Source of the DNA: Paenarthrobacter sp. DKR-5
GTDB lineage: Bacteria > Actinomycetota > Actinomycetes > Actinomycetales > Micrococcaceae
Length of the DNA: 64,000 nucleotides
Direction: 5' to 3'
Assembly: GCF_018531425.1 (NCBI RefSeq)
Contig: NZ_JAHBOI010000003.1
Coordinates: forward strand, 124,001-188,000
In this document: positions 55,057 to 62,936 of the stretch, piece after piece
How the letters are laid out: each line of letters opens with the position of its first letter
Position numbering within the stretch: the stretch's first letter is position 1
Notes under the pieces: generated by a model
Databases searched by the model: none
Told to the model about the DNA's origin: nothing
The model's input: only the letters and a program-made list of their open reading frames with translations
Position numbers and translations under genes: made by a program

Positions 55057-56060
55057 GGTGCCTCCTCTTCCTTGATCTTGCTGAGGATGCCGGCATCCTC
55101 GGTGCCGGCGATGGATTCATCGTCGGCTTCCAGTTCCGCCTCGAGTTCCTTGATGCCCTGCGCGTCGCCCAGGTCCACGTCGTGGTGCGCCCCGAGGTAG
55201 GCGTCAATCACGGCCGGGTTCTTCATCACCTCGCCGGGAGGGCCTTCCGCCACGACCTTGCCTTCGGCCATCACCACAACCCAGTCTGCGATGTGGCGCA
55301 CCATGTGCATGTCGTGCTCCACGAAGAGCACCGTCATGCCTTCGGCCTTGAGGTTCTTGATGTGGTCCAGCAGGGACTGCGTCAGGGCCGGGTTCACACC
55401 GGCCATCGGCTCGTCCAGCATCACCAGCTTGGGCTTGACCATCAGCGCGCGCGCCATCTCGAGCAGCTTGCGCTGGCCGCCGGAGAGCGACGCGGCGTAG
55501 TCGTCCTTCTTCGCGTCGAGCTTGAACTTCTCCAGCAGCCGGTCCGCCTGCTCGGTGATTTCCTTCTCCCTGGAGCCCCAGATGCCCTTGAACAGAGCCC
55601 GGGAGAGCCGCTCGCCGGGCTGCTGGGTGGCCCCGAGCCGCATGTTCTCCATCACCGTCAGCTTCCCCATTACCTTGGTTAGCTGGAAGGTGCGGACCAT
55701 GCCCATGCGGGCAACCTTGTAGGAGGACACCCCCTGCAGGCTGCGGCCTTCGAACGTCCAGCTGCCCGAGTTCGGGGTGTCGAAGCCCGTGAGCAGGTTG
55801 AACAGCGTCGTCTTGCCCGCGCCGTTGGGCCCGATCAGAGCGGTGATCTTGTGCCGGGGGATTTCCAGGTGCTCGACGTCGACGGCGTTCATGCCGCCGA
55901 AGGCGCGGGTGACGTTATCCGCGACGACGATCGGGTCCCGTTTCCTGCAGCCCGGGGCCGCCTCGCCGTCGGCGATCTCCCGGGAGTCGGTCATGTAGTC
56001 CACCGGCTCCTCTGCGGCGTGGCGCCCGGTGGCGCTGTACTCAGTGCTGCCTGTGCTCAT
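55053..56060 (-). CDS. livG: Branched-chain amino-acid-type ABC ATPase LivG
   Basis: 335-aa ATPase. Walker A GPNGAGKTT at 77-85, QLTKVMGKLTVMENMRLGA, signature LSGGQ at 192-196, then MLDEPMAGVNPALT. Compared with E. coli LivG (about 255 aa) it has an additional 45-residue polar N-terminus and about 40 acidic residues at the C-terminus (LEAELEADDESIAGTEDAG), both probably disordered. Its start overlaps the livM stop by 4 nt. An in-frame later start near residue 23 is possible. Confidence 0.92.
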   Translation of the reverse strand: MSTGSTEYSATGRHAAEEPVDYMTDSREIADGEAAPGCRKRDPIVVADNVTRAFGGMNAVDVEHLEIPRHKITALIGPNGAGKTTLFNLLTGFDTPNSGSWTFEGRSLQGVSSYKVARMGMVRTFQLTKVMGKLTVMENMRLGATQQPGERLSRALFKGIWGSREKEITEQADRLLEKFKLDAKKDDYAASLSGGQRKLLEMARALMVKPKLVMLDEPMAGVNPALTQSLLDHIKNLKAEGMTVLFVEHDMHMVRHIADWVVVMAEGKVVAEGPPGEVMKNPAVIDAYLGAHHDVDLGDAQGIKELEAELEADDESIAGTEDAGILSKIKEEEAP

Positions 56061-57028
56061 GCGAACGCCAGCTCCTTCTTGTTGCCCAGCACGCCCTGCG
56101 GCCGGAAGATCATCAGCAGCATCAACGCGACGCCGACCAGGATGTAGCGCAGCTGGCCGGCCTGGACCGTGTTGATGAACGTCACCGTGCCGGACTCGAT
56201 GAGGCCGTAGAGGATGCCCTGGGTCAGCGAGAGCACCGCCCAGAAGATCATCGCCCCGATCACCGGTCCGAGGATGGTGGCCATGCCGCCGAGCAGCAGG
56301 CAGGTGTAGAGGAAGAACGTCAGCTCCGTGCCGTAGTTGGCCGGCTGGACGGCGCCGCGGGGGAGCGTGAAGACCATGCCGGCCAGGGCGCCGAGCACGC
56401 CGCCGATGACCAGGGCCTGCATCTTGTAGGCGTAGACGTTCTTGCCCAGCGAGCGGACGGCGTTCTCATCCTCGCGGATGCCCTTGAGCACCCGCCCCCA
56501 CGGGCTGCGCATCAGCAGCCAGACCACGAGGCAGGCGAGCGCGACGACGACCCAGCCGACAACGCGGACGAAGAAATCGCGGTTGCTCATCCCCAGCGGG
56601 TAGGTGCCCGGCGGGAAGGGGTTGAGGTCGAAGAACCCGCCCTCGAAGGCGGCCAGGCCGTTGGCCGAGCCGGTCAGCGGGGTCAGCTTGTTGGTGGTGA
56701 CGATGTAGCGCAGGATTTCGGCCGCTGCGATGGTCACGATGGCCAGATAGTCCGCCCGCAGCCGCAGGGTCGGGATGCCGAGGATGAAGGCGAAAATGAC
56801 AGCGCACACGACGGCGATCAGCAGGCCGACGATGAAGGGCACGTGCCACTGCAGGGTCGAGACGGCGAAGGCGTACGCGCCGACGGCCATGAAGCCGGCC
56901 TGCCCGAAGTTCAGCAGGCCGGAGTAGCCGAAGTGGACGGCGAGGCCGAGGGCGGCGAGCGCGTAGGCCGCCGTCGTCGGACTGAGCATCTCGCCCAGGG
57001 CGCCGCCGAGAATGTCGAGGAAATTCAT
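56057..57028 (-). CDS. livM: Branched-chain amino-acid-type ABC permease LivM
   Basis: 323-aa membrane protein with eight or nine spans. GYSGLLNFGQAGFMAVGAYA near the N-terminus, PTLRLRADYLAIVTIAAAEI in the middle, and the ATPase-contact loop SPWGRVLKGIREDENAVRSL are family hallmarks. Starts 12 nt after the livH stop. Partners LivH in the channel. Confidence 0.93.
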   Translation of the reverse strand: MNFLDILGGALGEMLSPTTAAYALAALGLAVHFGYSGLLNFGQAGFMAVGAYAFAVSTLQWHVPFIVGLLIAVVCAVIFAFILGIPTLRLRADYLAIVTIAAAEILRYIVTTNKLTPLTGSANGLAAFEGGFFDLNPFPPGTYPLGMSNRDFFVRVVGWVVVALACLVVWLLMRSPWGRVLKGIREDENAVRSLGKNVYAYKMQALVIGGVLGALAGMVFTLPRGAVQPANYGTELTFFLYTCLLLGGMATILGPVIGAMIFWAVLSLTQGILYGLIESGTVTFINTVQAGQLRYILVGVALMLLMIFRPQGVLGNKKELAFA

Positions 57029-57040
57029 TGGTGCTGCTCC

Positions 57041-58369
57041 TTATCCCACGCGCTCACGGCGGCCCAGGATGCCCTGGGGCCGGAAGAGAAGAACGATGAT
57101 CATGATGGCCAGCGCGCCGACGTACTTCAGGTCCGCGTCGAGCCACAGGGTGCTCAATTCGACCAGCACGCCGACGATCAGCGAGCCCACCAGGGCGCCG
57201 AAGACCGTGCCGAGGCCGCCCAAAGTGACGCCGGCAAAGATGAGCAGCAGGATCTGCTGGCCCATGTCGAACGTGACGCCGGGCCGGTAGTAGGCCCAGA
57301 GGATGCCGCCGAGGGCTGCCAGCACACCGCCGACGGTCCACACGATCCGGATGACGTTGTCCACGTCGATGCCGGACGCCGCGGCGAGCGCGGGGTTGTC
57401 GGCGACGGCGCGCGTGGCCTTGCCGACGCGGGTGCGCAGCAGCAGGAACGCCACCCCGAGCAGCACCACGAGGCTCACCGCCAGCGATACCAGGGTGTTT
57501 TGCGAGACGGCGAAGCTTCCGAAGTTCACCTGGGGGCTCTGCGAGTAGGGCAGCTGCTGGGTGGCTCCGCCGAAGTTGTAGAGGATGATGTAGCGCACGG
57601 CCAGCGCAAGCCCGATGCTCACGATCATCATCGGGACCAGGCCCGTCCCGCGTTGCCGCAGGGGCCGCCACAGGGCCGCGTCCTGCAGGTAGCCCCACAG
57701 CCCGCCGCCGATCAGGGCCAGGATGATGCAGATCCAGAACGGCAGTCCGGCGGCGCTGAGCCCGAAGACCAGGACTGCGCCGAGGGTGACCATCTCCCCG
57801 TGTGCGAAGTTCGTCAGGCCCGTGGTGCCGAAGATCAGCGAAAGCCCCACGGCGGCGAGCGCGAGCAGCAGCCCGAAGCTCAGGCCCGCGACCAGGCGTT
57901 CGGGCACCTGGCTGAAAATATCGACCTTCTGGACCACAATGCCTTGGCCGAACACGAAGAGAGTGCTGACGTTGGAGGTGTTGCTGAAGCTCACCTCGCG
58001 GGGGTTCTTCTCGCCTTCGGCCAGCTTCACGCCCTGGGGCAGCGTCCCGGTGTCCAGCTCGACGGTGTAGGTGCCCTGGGTGGGGACCCCGATGGACCAG
58101 CTGCCGTTGGCGGCGGAGGTCGCGGAGCCTTCGAACCCGTTGCCCTTGGCGGTGATCTTCACGCCCTTCAGCGGGACCCCGTTGTTGCGCAGCAGGCCGC
58201 TGATGGAATTCGGATAGTTTTGCTGGCTGCCCGTCGGTGCGGGTGAGGGGGTCGGGGCGGCCTCGGCTGCCGGGGCCGCCAAAAGCATCGAGACGGTCAC
58301 GGCGAAGAGCGCCGCTACCATGCCGGAATGCCGCAGAAGCGACCGGAGAAAATTCCGGGTAGTTCTCAA
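57041..58369 (-). CDS. livH: LivH-type permease with an extra N-terminal secreted domain
   Basis: 442-aa protein in two parts. Residues about 1-38 form a signal-like segment ending APAAEA; 39-53 are Pro/Ser-rich; 54-140 look like a small beta-sandwich of the carboxypeptidase-regulatory/Ig-like kind (ISGLLRNNGVPLKGVKITAK, GSWSIGVPTQGTYTVELDTG). The rest (about 150-442) is a complete LivH permease, with GLTNFAHGEMVTLGAVLVFG and GTGLVPMMIVSIGLALAVRY. E. coli LivH is about 308 aa, so some 135 residues are additional. The TTG at 58369 is chosen because GGAGG precedes it; the longer frame has no ribosome-binding site. Confidence 0.88.
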   Translation of the reverse strand: MRTTRNFLRSLLRHSGMVAALFAVTVSMLLAAPAAEAAPTPSPAPTGSQQNYPNSISGLLRNNGVPLKGVKITAKGNGFEGSATSAANGSWSIGVPTQGTYTVELDTGTLPQGVKLAEGEKNPREVSFSNTSNVSTLFVFGQGIVVQKVDIFSQVPERLVAGLSFGLLLALAAVGLSLIFGTTGLTNFAHGEMVTLGAVLVFGLSAAGLPFWICIILALIGGGLWGYLQDAALWRPLRQRGTGLVPMMIVSIGLALAVRYIILYNFGGATQQLPYSQSPQVNFGSFAVSQNTLVSLAVSLVVLLGVAFLLLRTRVGKATRAVADNPALAAASGIDVDNVIRIVWTVGGVLAALGGILWAYYRPGVTFDMGQQILLLIFAGVTLGGLGTVFGALVGSLIVGVLVELSTLWLDADLKYVGALAIMIIVLLFRPQGILGRRERVG

Positions 58370-58539
58370 GTTATAACCTCCACATGGGGGTTCCGGGAGC
58401 GTCGTTGCACCCGTCGCGAACACTGTTTACGAGATGCGCTGTGATCCTAATCTCGTATTGTGTCGCTCATGTTACAGCGCGGGGACGCCCCGCCGGCCGC
58501 TTCAGCGGTCCTGCGCAGATCCCATTCGCGTAACGGCTG

Positions 58540-58560
58540 GCGCGCCCGCCAGGGGCGCGC
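58540..58560 (-). terminator. Short hairpin after the groES-like gene
   Basis: GCGCGCCC (58540-58547) pairs with GGGCGCGC (58553-58560) over a 5-nt loop, 3 nt past the stop codon. Confidence 0.55.
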
Positions 58561-58563
58561 GCG

Positions 58564-58905
58564 TCAGAGGTAGAGGCCGACGTCGTGCCCGGCGTCGTCC
58601 GGGCGCGCCACGGCATGCACGTCGCGTTCGCGCAGCAGGAGGTAGTCCTGTCCGGAGACCTCCACCTCCGAGCGGTCCTCGGGATCGAACAGGACGCGGT
58701 CCCCGACGGACACCTGCCGCACGTTCGGGCCCGCGGCCACGACGTCGGCCCATGCGAGCCGCTTCCCGAGCGCAGCAGTGGCAGGGATGACGATGCCGGA
58801 AGCAGAGCGCCGCTCGCTGCCTTCCTGGTCGAGCTTGACGAGGAGGCGGTCGTGCAGCATGCGCAGCGGCAGGGAGGTTCCAGGGGAGGAGTCGGCGGAA
58901 TTCAC
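58564..58905 (-). CDS. GroES-like co-chaperonin-family protein
   Basis: 113-aa protein of the Cpn10 fold. MLHDRLLVKLDQEGSERRSA followed by GIVIPATA, then ADVVAAGPNVRQVSVGDRVL and DYLLLRERDVHAVA follow GroES order. It lacks groEL next to it and diverges from the housekeeping GroES (the mobile loop is SERRSASGIVIP), so it may be a second, specialised copy. The GTG at 58905 follows TATGCT after 6 nt (leaderless); a start at the internal Met16 is also possible. Confidence 0.8.
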   Translation of the reverse strand: MNSADSSPGTSLPLRMLHDRLLVKLDQEGSERRSASGIVIPATAALGKRLAWADVVAAGPNVRQVSVGDRVLFDPEDRSEVEVSGQDYLLLRERDVHAVARPDDAGHDVGLYL

Positions 58906-58927
58906 CGGTCCAGCATAGTCGCGGACA

Positions 58928-58961
58928 GCAGCAGAGGCGGCACGCTGGCCGCCTCTGCTGC
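58928..58961 (-). terminator. 14-bp perfect hairpin between SPW and groES-like genes
   Basis: GCAGCAGAGGCGGC (58928-58941) pairs perfectly with 58948-58961 over a 6-nt loop. It is downstream of the SPW gene and just before the groES-like promoter, so it isolates the two units. Confidence 0.8.
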
Positions 58962-59013
58962 CGGCTCCGGCGTTAGCCGGGCCAGGCCTGTCTTGCCTTA
59001 GCCCACCGGTGCC

Positions 59014-59373
59014 TCAGTGCGACATGCGCACATGTTCGTGGTGCGCCTCGTTGCTGGGCCTGATGGCCAGGCCGGTGGCGACCACGCAGATCGCCCCGGC
59101 GATCCAGGATGTCCAGGCCGCGCCTGTCTGGCTGGTGTAGGACCCGAGCCAAGGGGAGATGAAGAGCAGCACGGCAACAACCGCCTGTCCGTACTCGACC
59201 CAGGGTGTTCCCGGCATCGCCAGGTTGATGAGGCCGCCGGCAAGGAGCAGGACGCCGAAGGTGACCATCAGGACGGAGGACATGCCGGCTTGGGCTGTCC
59301 ACAGAGTTGAGAGCGCCGTGTACAGGCCGACAACTGCAACTGCGTAGTCCTGCCACCGCGTCCATTTCTTCAT
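59014..59373 (-). CDS. SPW-repeat membrane protein
   Basis: 119-aa protein with four membrane spans arranged as two SPW repeats; the second repeat contains the ISPWLG motif that names the family, while the first is weaker (ALSTLWTAQ). A basic start (MKKWTRWQDY) and a His-rich end (HHEHVRMSH) flank them. Function unknown. I chose the ATG at 59373 because AGGAGG precedes it; upstream codons in the frame are not supported. It has the best sigma-70-like promoter in the window. Confidence 0.83.
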   Translation of the reverse strand: MKKWTRWQDYAVAVVGLYTALSTLWTAQAGMSSVLMVTFGVLLLAGGLINLAMPGTPWVEYGQAVVAVLLFISPWLGSYTSQTGAAWTSWIAGAICVVATGLAIRPSNEAHHEHVRMSH

Positions 59374-59397
59374 GGGAACCGACCTCCTAGTAGGTTC

Positions 59398-59451
59398 GTA
59401 CTCCGCTGATCGGGAGTACTTCCATTCTAGCTTGACCCCGGCGGCCGTCAA
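59398..59451 (-). promoter_or_regulatory. Strong promoter and dyad upstream of the SPW gene
   Basis: On the minus strand TTGACG (59446-59451) and TAGAAT (59424-59429) are 16 bp apart. Immediately downstream of the -10, GTACTCC and GGAGTAC (59398-59404 and 59413-59419) form a perfect 7-bp inverted repeat over 8 nt, at or just after the expected start of transcription: an operator or leader hairpin. Confidence 0.7.
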
Positions 59452-59588
59452 TGATATCACGCGCGCGCGGGCAGCCTGCGGCTCCCGCGCCGGCCTCCGG
59501 CGCCGCAGCGGAACTTTCCGGCTCTCCCGCACGTGCCTGTTGGTAGGCTGAACGAACATTCTGCCCCCCGACTCAGGAGGACACTCGC

Positions 59589-60422
59589 ATGGCACTTGGT
59601 GGGAACCCCGTATTCAGGAACAACAAGGCGTTCCGCCAGCCCCAGCGGCAGGCGGAATCCTCAGCGCTGGCGACCGCGCAGCAGGGCTATGTGAGCGCGG
59701 AGCAGCTTCAGGACCTCTACAACCGTCCGTCGGCAGGCCCCGCCGAGACGGGCCGCATGACGTACGACGATGTCATCGTCAGGACCATCGGAACCCTCGC
59801 CGTGCTCCTCGTGGGCGCAGGCGTCGGCTGGATGTTCCCGGCGCTGGCACTGGTCGGGATGATCGGCGGCCTGGTGCTTGGCCTGGTGAACTCCTTCAAG
59901 CGGGAGCCCGTTGCGGCTCTGATCCTGGCCTACGCCGGACTCGAGGGACTGTTCATCGGTGGTCTGTCCTCGTTCCTCGAGGCGCGCCTCCCGGGCATCG
60001 CCCTGCAGGCCGTGGTCGGCTCGCTGTCAGTCTTCGCCGTCACCCTCCTGCTGTTCCGCAGCGGCAAGGTCCGTGCGACGCCGCGGGCGATGAAGTTCTT
60101 CATGATCGCTCTCGTCGGCTACCTGGTCTTCTCGCTGATCAATCTCGGCCTGCAGATTTTCGGTGTGGTGCAGGACCCGTGGGGGCTGCGCGGCATGGAC
60201 ATTCCCGGCACTCACATTCCCTTCGGCGTAGTGATCGGCCTGCTGGCGGTCGGGCTGGCGGCGTTCTCCTTGATCGTTGACTTCACCTCCATTGAGGACG
60301 GCGTGCGCAACGGCGTCCCAGCCCGCTACGCCTGGACCGCAGCTTTCGGCCTGACGGTCACGCTGGTGTGGCTGTACGTGGAAATCCTGCGCCTGCTGGC
60401 CATCCTGCGCGGAAACGACTGA
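59589..60422 (+). CDS. Bax inhibitor-1/YccA-like membrane protein
   Basis: 277-aa protein of the BI-1/UPF0005-like YccA family. About 60 polar cytoplasmic residues (GGNPVFRNNKAFRQPQRQAE) precede seven membrane spans; FEARLPGIA-like SSFLEARLPGIALQAVVGS and AFSLIVDFTSIEDGVRNGVP are typical. Members may conduct Ca2+/H+ or regulate membrane proteases. AGGAGG precedes the ATG and TAGGCT further upstream is a possible -10. Convergent with the M20 gene, 10 nt apart. Confidence 0.9.
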   Translation: MALGGNPVFRNNKAFRQPQRQAESSALATAQQGYVSAEQLQDLYNRPSAGPAETGRMTYDDVIVRTIGTLAVLLVGAGVGWMFPALALVGMIGGLVLGLVNSFKREPVAALILAYAGLEGLFIGGLSSFLEARLPGIALQAVVGSLSVFAVTLLLFRSGKVRATPRAMKFFMIALVGYLVFSLINLGLQIFGVVQDPWGLRGMDIPGTHIPFGVVIGLLAVGLAAFSLIVDFTSIEDGVRNGVPARYAWTAAFGLTVTLVWLYVEILRLLAILRGND

Positions 60423-60432
60423 CAGCCGCCGT

Positions 60433-61692
60433 TCAGCTTGCCGTTCCGAGCCATGCCAGGGCCGCCGCGACAAGCGCTTCGGTTCCGGTCCGCAGGGTCG
60501 GCTGCAGGGCGGGCAGGAACATGGGGGAGTGGTTCGCCGGGATGTCCTCCAGGAGCCTCCCGGCCAGGGCAGCGGCCTGGTAGGCGGCGGGGTCGGTCCC
60601 GCCGATGGCCCAGTACGTATAGGGGATCTTCCCTGCCCGCGGAATGTCGCTGAAGTCTTCGCTGGCGGTCTGCAGTTCCAGCGTGCCCGCGCGGTCACCG
60701 AAAAAGCTCCGGAAGGCGGCGGCCACGCGTGCGGTGGCGGCGTCGTCGTTGACGGTGAGCGGGTAGCTGTCGAAAATTTCAAAGTCCGGCTCGGAGGGGC
60801 TGCCGCTGGCGGCGCACTCGGCGCGGACGATGCGCCGGACGGCCTCGAGGATCCGATCCCGGGACGCCTCGGTGTACGTGCGAAGGTTCAGTTCCAGCAC
60901 GGCCCGGTCGGAGATGATGTTGCTCTTGCTCCCGGCCTGCACGCTCCCGACGGTGAGGACGGCAGGTTCGGTGGGCGGGGTCTCCCGGGAGATGACCGTC
61001 TGGAGCCGGAGGATGATCATGGCGGCCAGCACCACCGGGTCCACGGTGTTTTGCGGCATCGAACCGTGCCCGCCGCGGCCGTACACCGTGATGCGTACGC
61101 TGTCGGCGCCGGAATAGACGGGGCCTGTGCGTGTGAAGACGCTCCCTGCCGGCCCCGGAAGGACATGCTGGGCCAGCGCGACGTCGGGGGCCGGGATGCG
61201 CCCGAACAGGCCGTCCTCGACCATGGACTGCGCGCCGTCGCCGGCCTCCTCGGCCGGCTGGAACAGCGCCACCAGGGTGCCGCTCCACTGCTCCCGGTGC
61301 CGGGCCAGCAACTGCGAGGCCGCCAGCAGGCACGCCACATGGACGTCGTGGCCGCACGCATGCATCACCGGAACCTGGGCACCGGAGCTATCCGCCGCAA
61401 CAGCAGTGCTCGCGTAGCCCGCGCCGGTCCGCTCCTGCATCGGCAGCGCGTCCATATCGGCCCGCAGCAGCACGGTGGGCCCCGGACCGTTCCCGAGCAC
61501 CGCCGCGACACCGGTTGCGCCGATGCCGGTTTCCACCCGGAAGCCGTCCGAGGCCAGGCTGCGCGCCACGGCCGCAGCCGTGCGGTGTTCCTGATGCGAG
61601 AGTTCCGGATGTTGGTGCAGGTCCTTGTAGAACTCCTCCTGCCCGGGCCGGATCGACTCGTAGTGCTGCAGGATCGTCGCGGCGGCGTCCAT
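60433..61692 (-). CDS. M20D-family amidohydrolase
   Basis: 419-aa metallo-amidohydrolase. Metal residues include Cys113 and His115 in HACGHDVHVA and Glu148-Glu149 in QPAEEAGDG; the start DLHQHPELSHQEHRTA and late ASEDFSDIPRAGKIPYTYWA also fit. Relatives hydrolyse N-acyl amino acids, hippurate or IAA conjugates; the substrate is unknown. The ATG at 61692 has GAGGGGAC upstream; the longer frame begins with residues lacking similarity. It is only distantly like the other M20 protein in this window (30248-31450). Confidence 0.87.
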   Translation of the reverse strand: MDAAATILQHYESIRPGQEEFYKDLHQHPELSHQEHRTAAAVARSLASDGFRVETGIGATGVAAVLGNGPGPTVLLRADMDALPMQERTGAGYASTAVAADSSGAQVPVMHACGHDVHVACLLAASQLLARHREQWSGTLVALFQPAEEAGDGAQSMVEDGLFGRIPAPDVALAQHVLPGPAGSVFTRTGPVYSGADSVRITVYGRGGHGSMPQNTVDPVVLAAMIILRLQTVISRETPPTEPAVLTVGSVQAGSKSNIISDRAVLELNLRTYTEASRDRILEAVRRIVRAECAASGSPSEPDFEIFDSYPLTVNDDAATARVAAAFRSFFGDRAGTLELQTASEDFSDIPRAGKIPYTYWAIGGTDPAAYQAAALAGRLLEDIPANHSPMFLPALQPTLRTGTEALVAAALAWLGTAS

Positions 61693-61775
61693 CGGCTGTC
61701 CCCTCGCTGTGCGGTGCCGGGCGGCGCGTCCGGCAGGCTCCAACCTACGCCGGGCTTGTACTGCCGGGCCAGTGG

Positions 61776-62936
61776 CTAGATCACGCGCCGGGCTCCTTCG
61801 GCGGGGGTTACGGTGAAGATGTCCGGTTCCTTGTAGCCCGCGGCGCGGAACGCGTCAGCGACCGCCGCACGTACCGGCGCCTCCTGCTCAACCGGGATGA
61901 GGGCTATGGCGGCTCCGCCGAAGCCGCCGCCGGTCATCCGGGCGCCGATCGCACCGGCCCCGCGGGCGGTCTCCACGGCCAGATCGAGTTCGGCGCAGGA
62001 GATTTCGAAGTCATCCCGCATCGATGCGTGGCTGGCGTCCAGGAGCGCCCCGATGTCGGCAGGGCCCTTGTCTCGGAGCGTCTCGACGGTGTCCAGGACG
62101 CGCGCGTCTTCGGTGACGACGTGGCGGACGCGGCGGAAGGTCTCCTCGTCGAGCAGGCCCGCGGCCTCGGCGAGGTCATCCAGGGTGAGGTCGCGCAGCG
62201 CCTTGACGCCCATCACTTCGGCGCCGAGTTCACACGACGCGCGGCGCGAGGCGTAGCCGCCGGTGCTGTGCGAATGCGAGACCTTGGTGTCGATGACCAG
62301 GATGGCCAGTCCGTTCTCGGCCAGAGCCAGCGGGACCAGCTCGGCGTGCTGGTCCCGGCAGTCCAGGAACACCGCGGCGCCCTCGCGTCCGCGCAGGGAG
62401 GCCGACTGGTCCATGATGCCGGTCGGGGCGCCCACGAAGAAATTCTCGGCGCGCTGGGTGAGCAGCACCAGCCGCTCCACCGGCAAGTCCGCCGCGCACA
62501 GGTCATTCAGGGCCGTGGCGACGGCGCATTCGATGGCGTGCGAGGATGACAAGCCGGCACCGAGGGGCACATCAGAGTCGAGGAGCAGGTCGAACCCCGG
62601 CACGTCCACGCCGGCCTCGGTGAATGCCCAGACGACGCCGAGCGGATACTTGGTCCATCCCTTGGCGTCGGCGGCGCTGAGCTTGTTCAGATCGGTGGAA
62701 ACGACCCCGTGGTTGCCGAAGGTCGATACGACGCGCACGGTGCGGTCCGTCCGCAGCGACACTGCGACGCGGGCGGACATGCCGATGGCGAACGGCAGCA
62801 CGAAGCCCTCGTTGTAGTCGGTGTGCTCGCCGATCAGGTTCACCCTGCCGGGGGCGGCCCAGACGCCGTCGGGGTCGGAGCCGAATCGCTCCCGGAAGGC
62901 TGCCTGCAGATCGGCGGTGCTGAGCGGGCTGGTCAT
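61776..62936 (-). CDS. galK: Galactokinase
   Basis: 386-aa GHMP-family kinase phosphorylating galactose. The galactokinase signature GRVNLIGEHTDY is at 30-41, the ATP loop VPLGAGLSSSH around 122-132, and the C-terminal MTGGGFGGAAIAL completes the GHMP set. The ATG overlaps the galT stop (ATGA). Second gene of a galT-galK operon of the Leloir pathway. Confidence 0.96.
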   Translation of the reverse strand: MTSPLSTADLQAAFRERFGSDPDGVWAAPGRVNLIGEHTDYNEGFVLPFAIGMSARVAVSLRTDRTVRVVSTFGNHGVVSTDLNKLSAADAKGWTKYPLGVVWAFTEAGVDVPGFDLLLDSDVPLGAGLSSSHAIECAVATALNDLCAADLPVERLVLLTQRAENFFVGAPTGIMDQSASLRGREGAAVFLDCRDQHAELVPLALAENGLAILVIDTKVSHSHSTGGYASRRASCELGAEVMGVKALRDLTLDDLAEAAGLLDEETFRRVRHVVTEDARVLDTVETLRDKGPADIGALLDASHASMRDDFEISCAELDLAVETARGAGAIGARMTGGGFGGAAIALIPVEQEAPVRAAVADAFRAAGYKEPDIFTVTPAEGARRVI

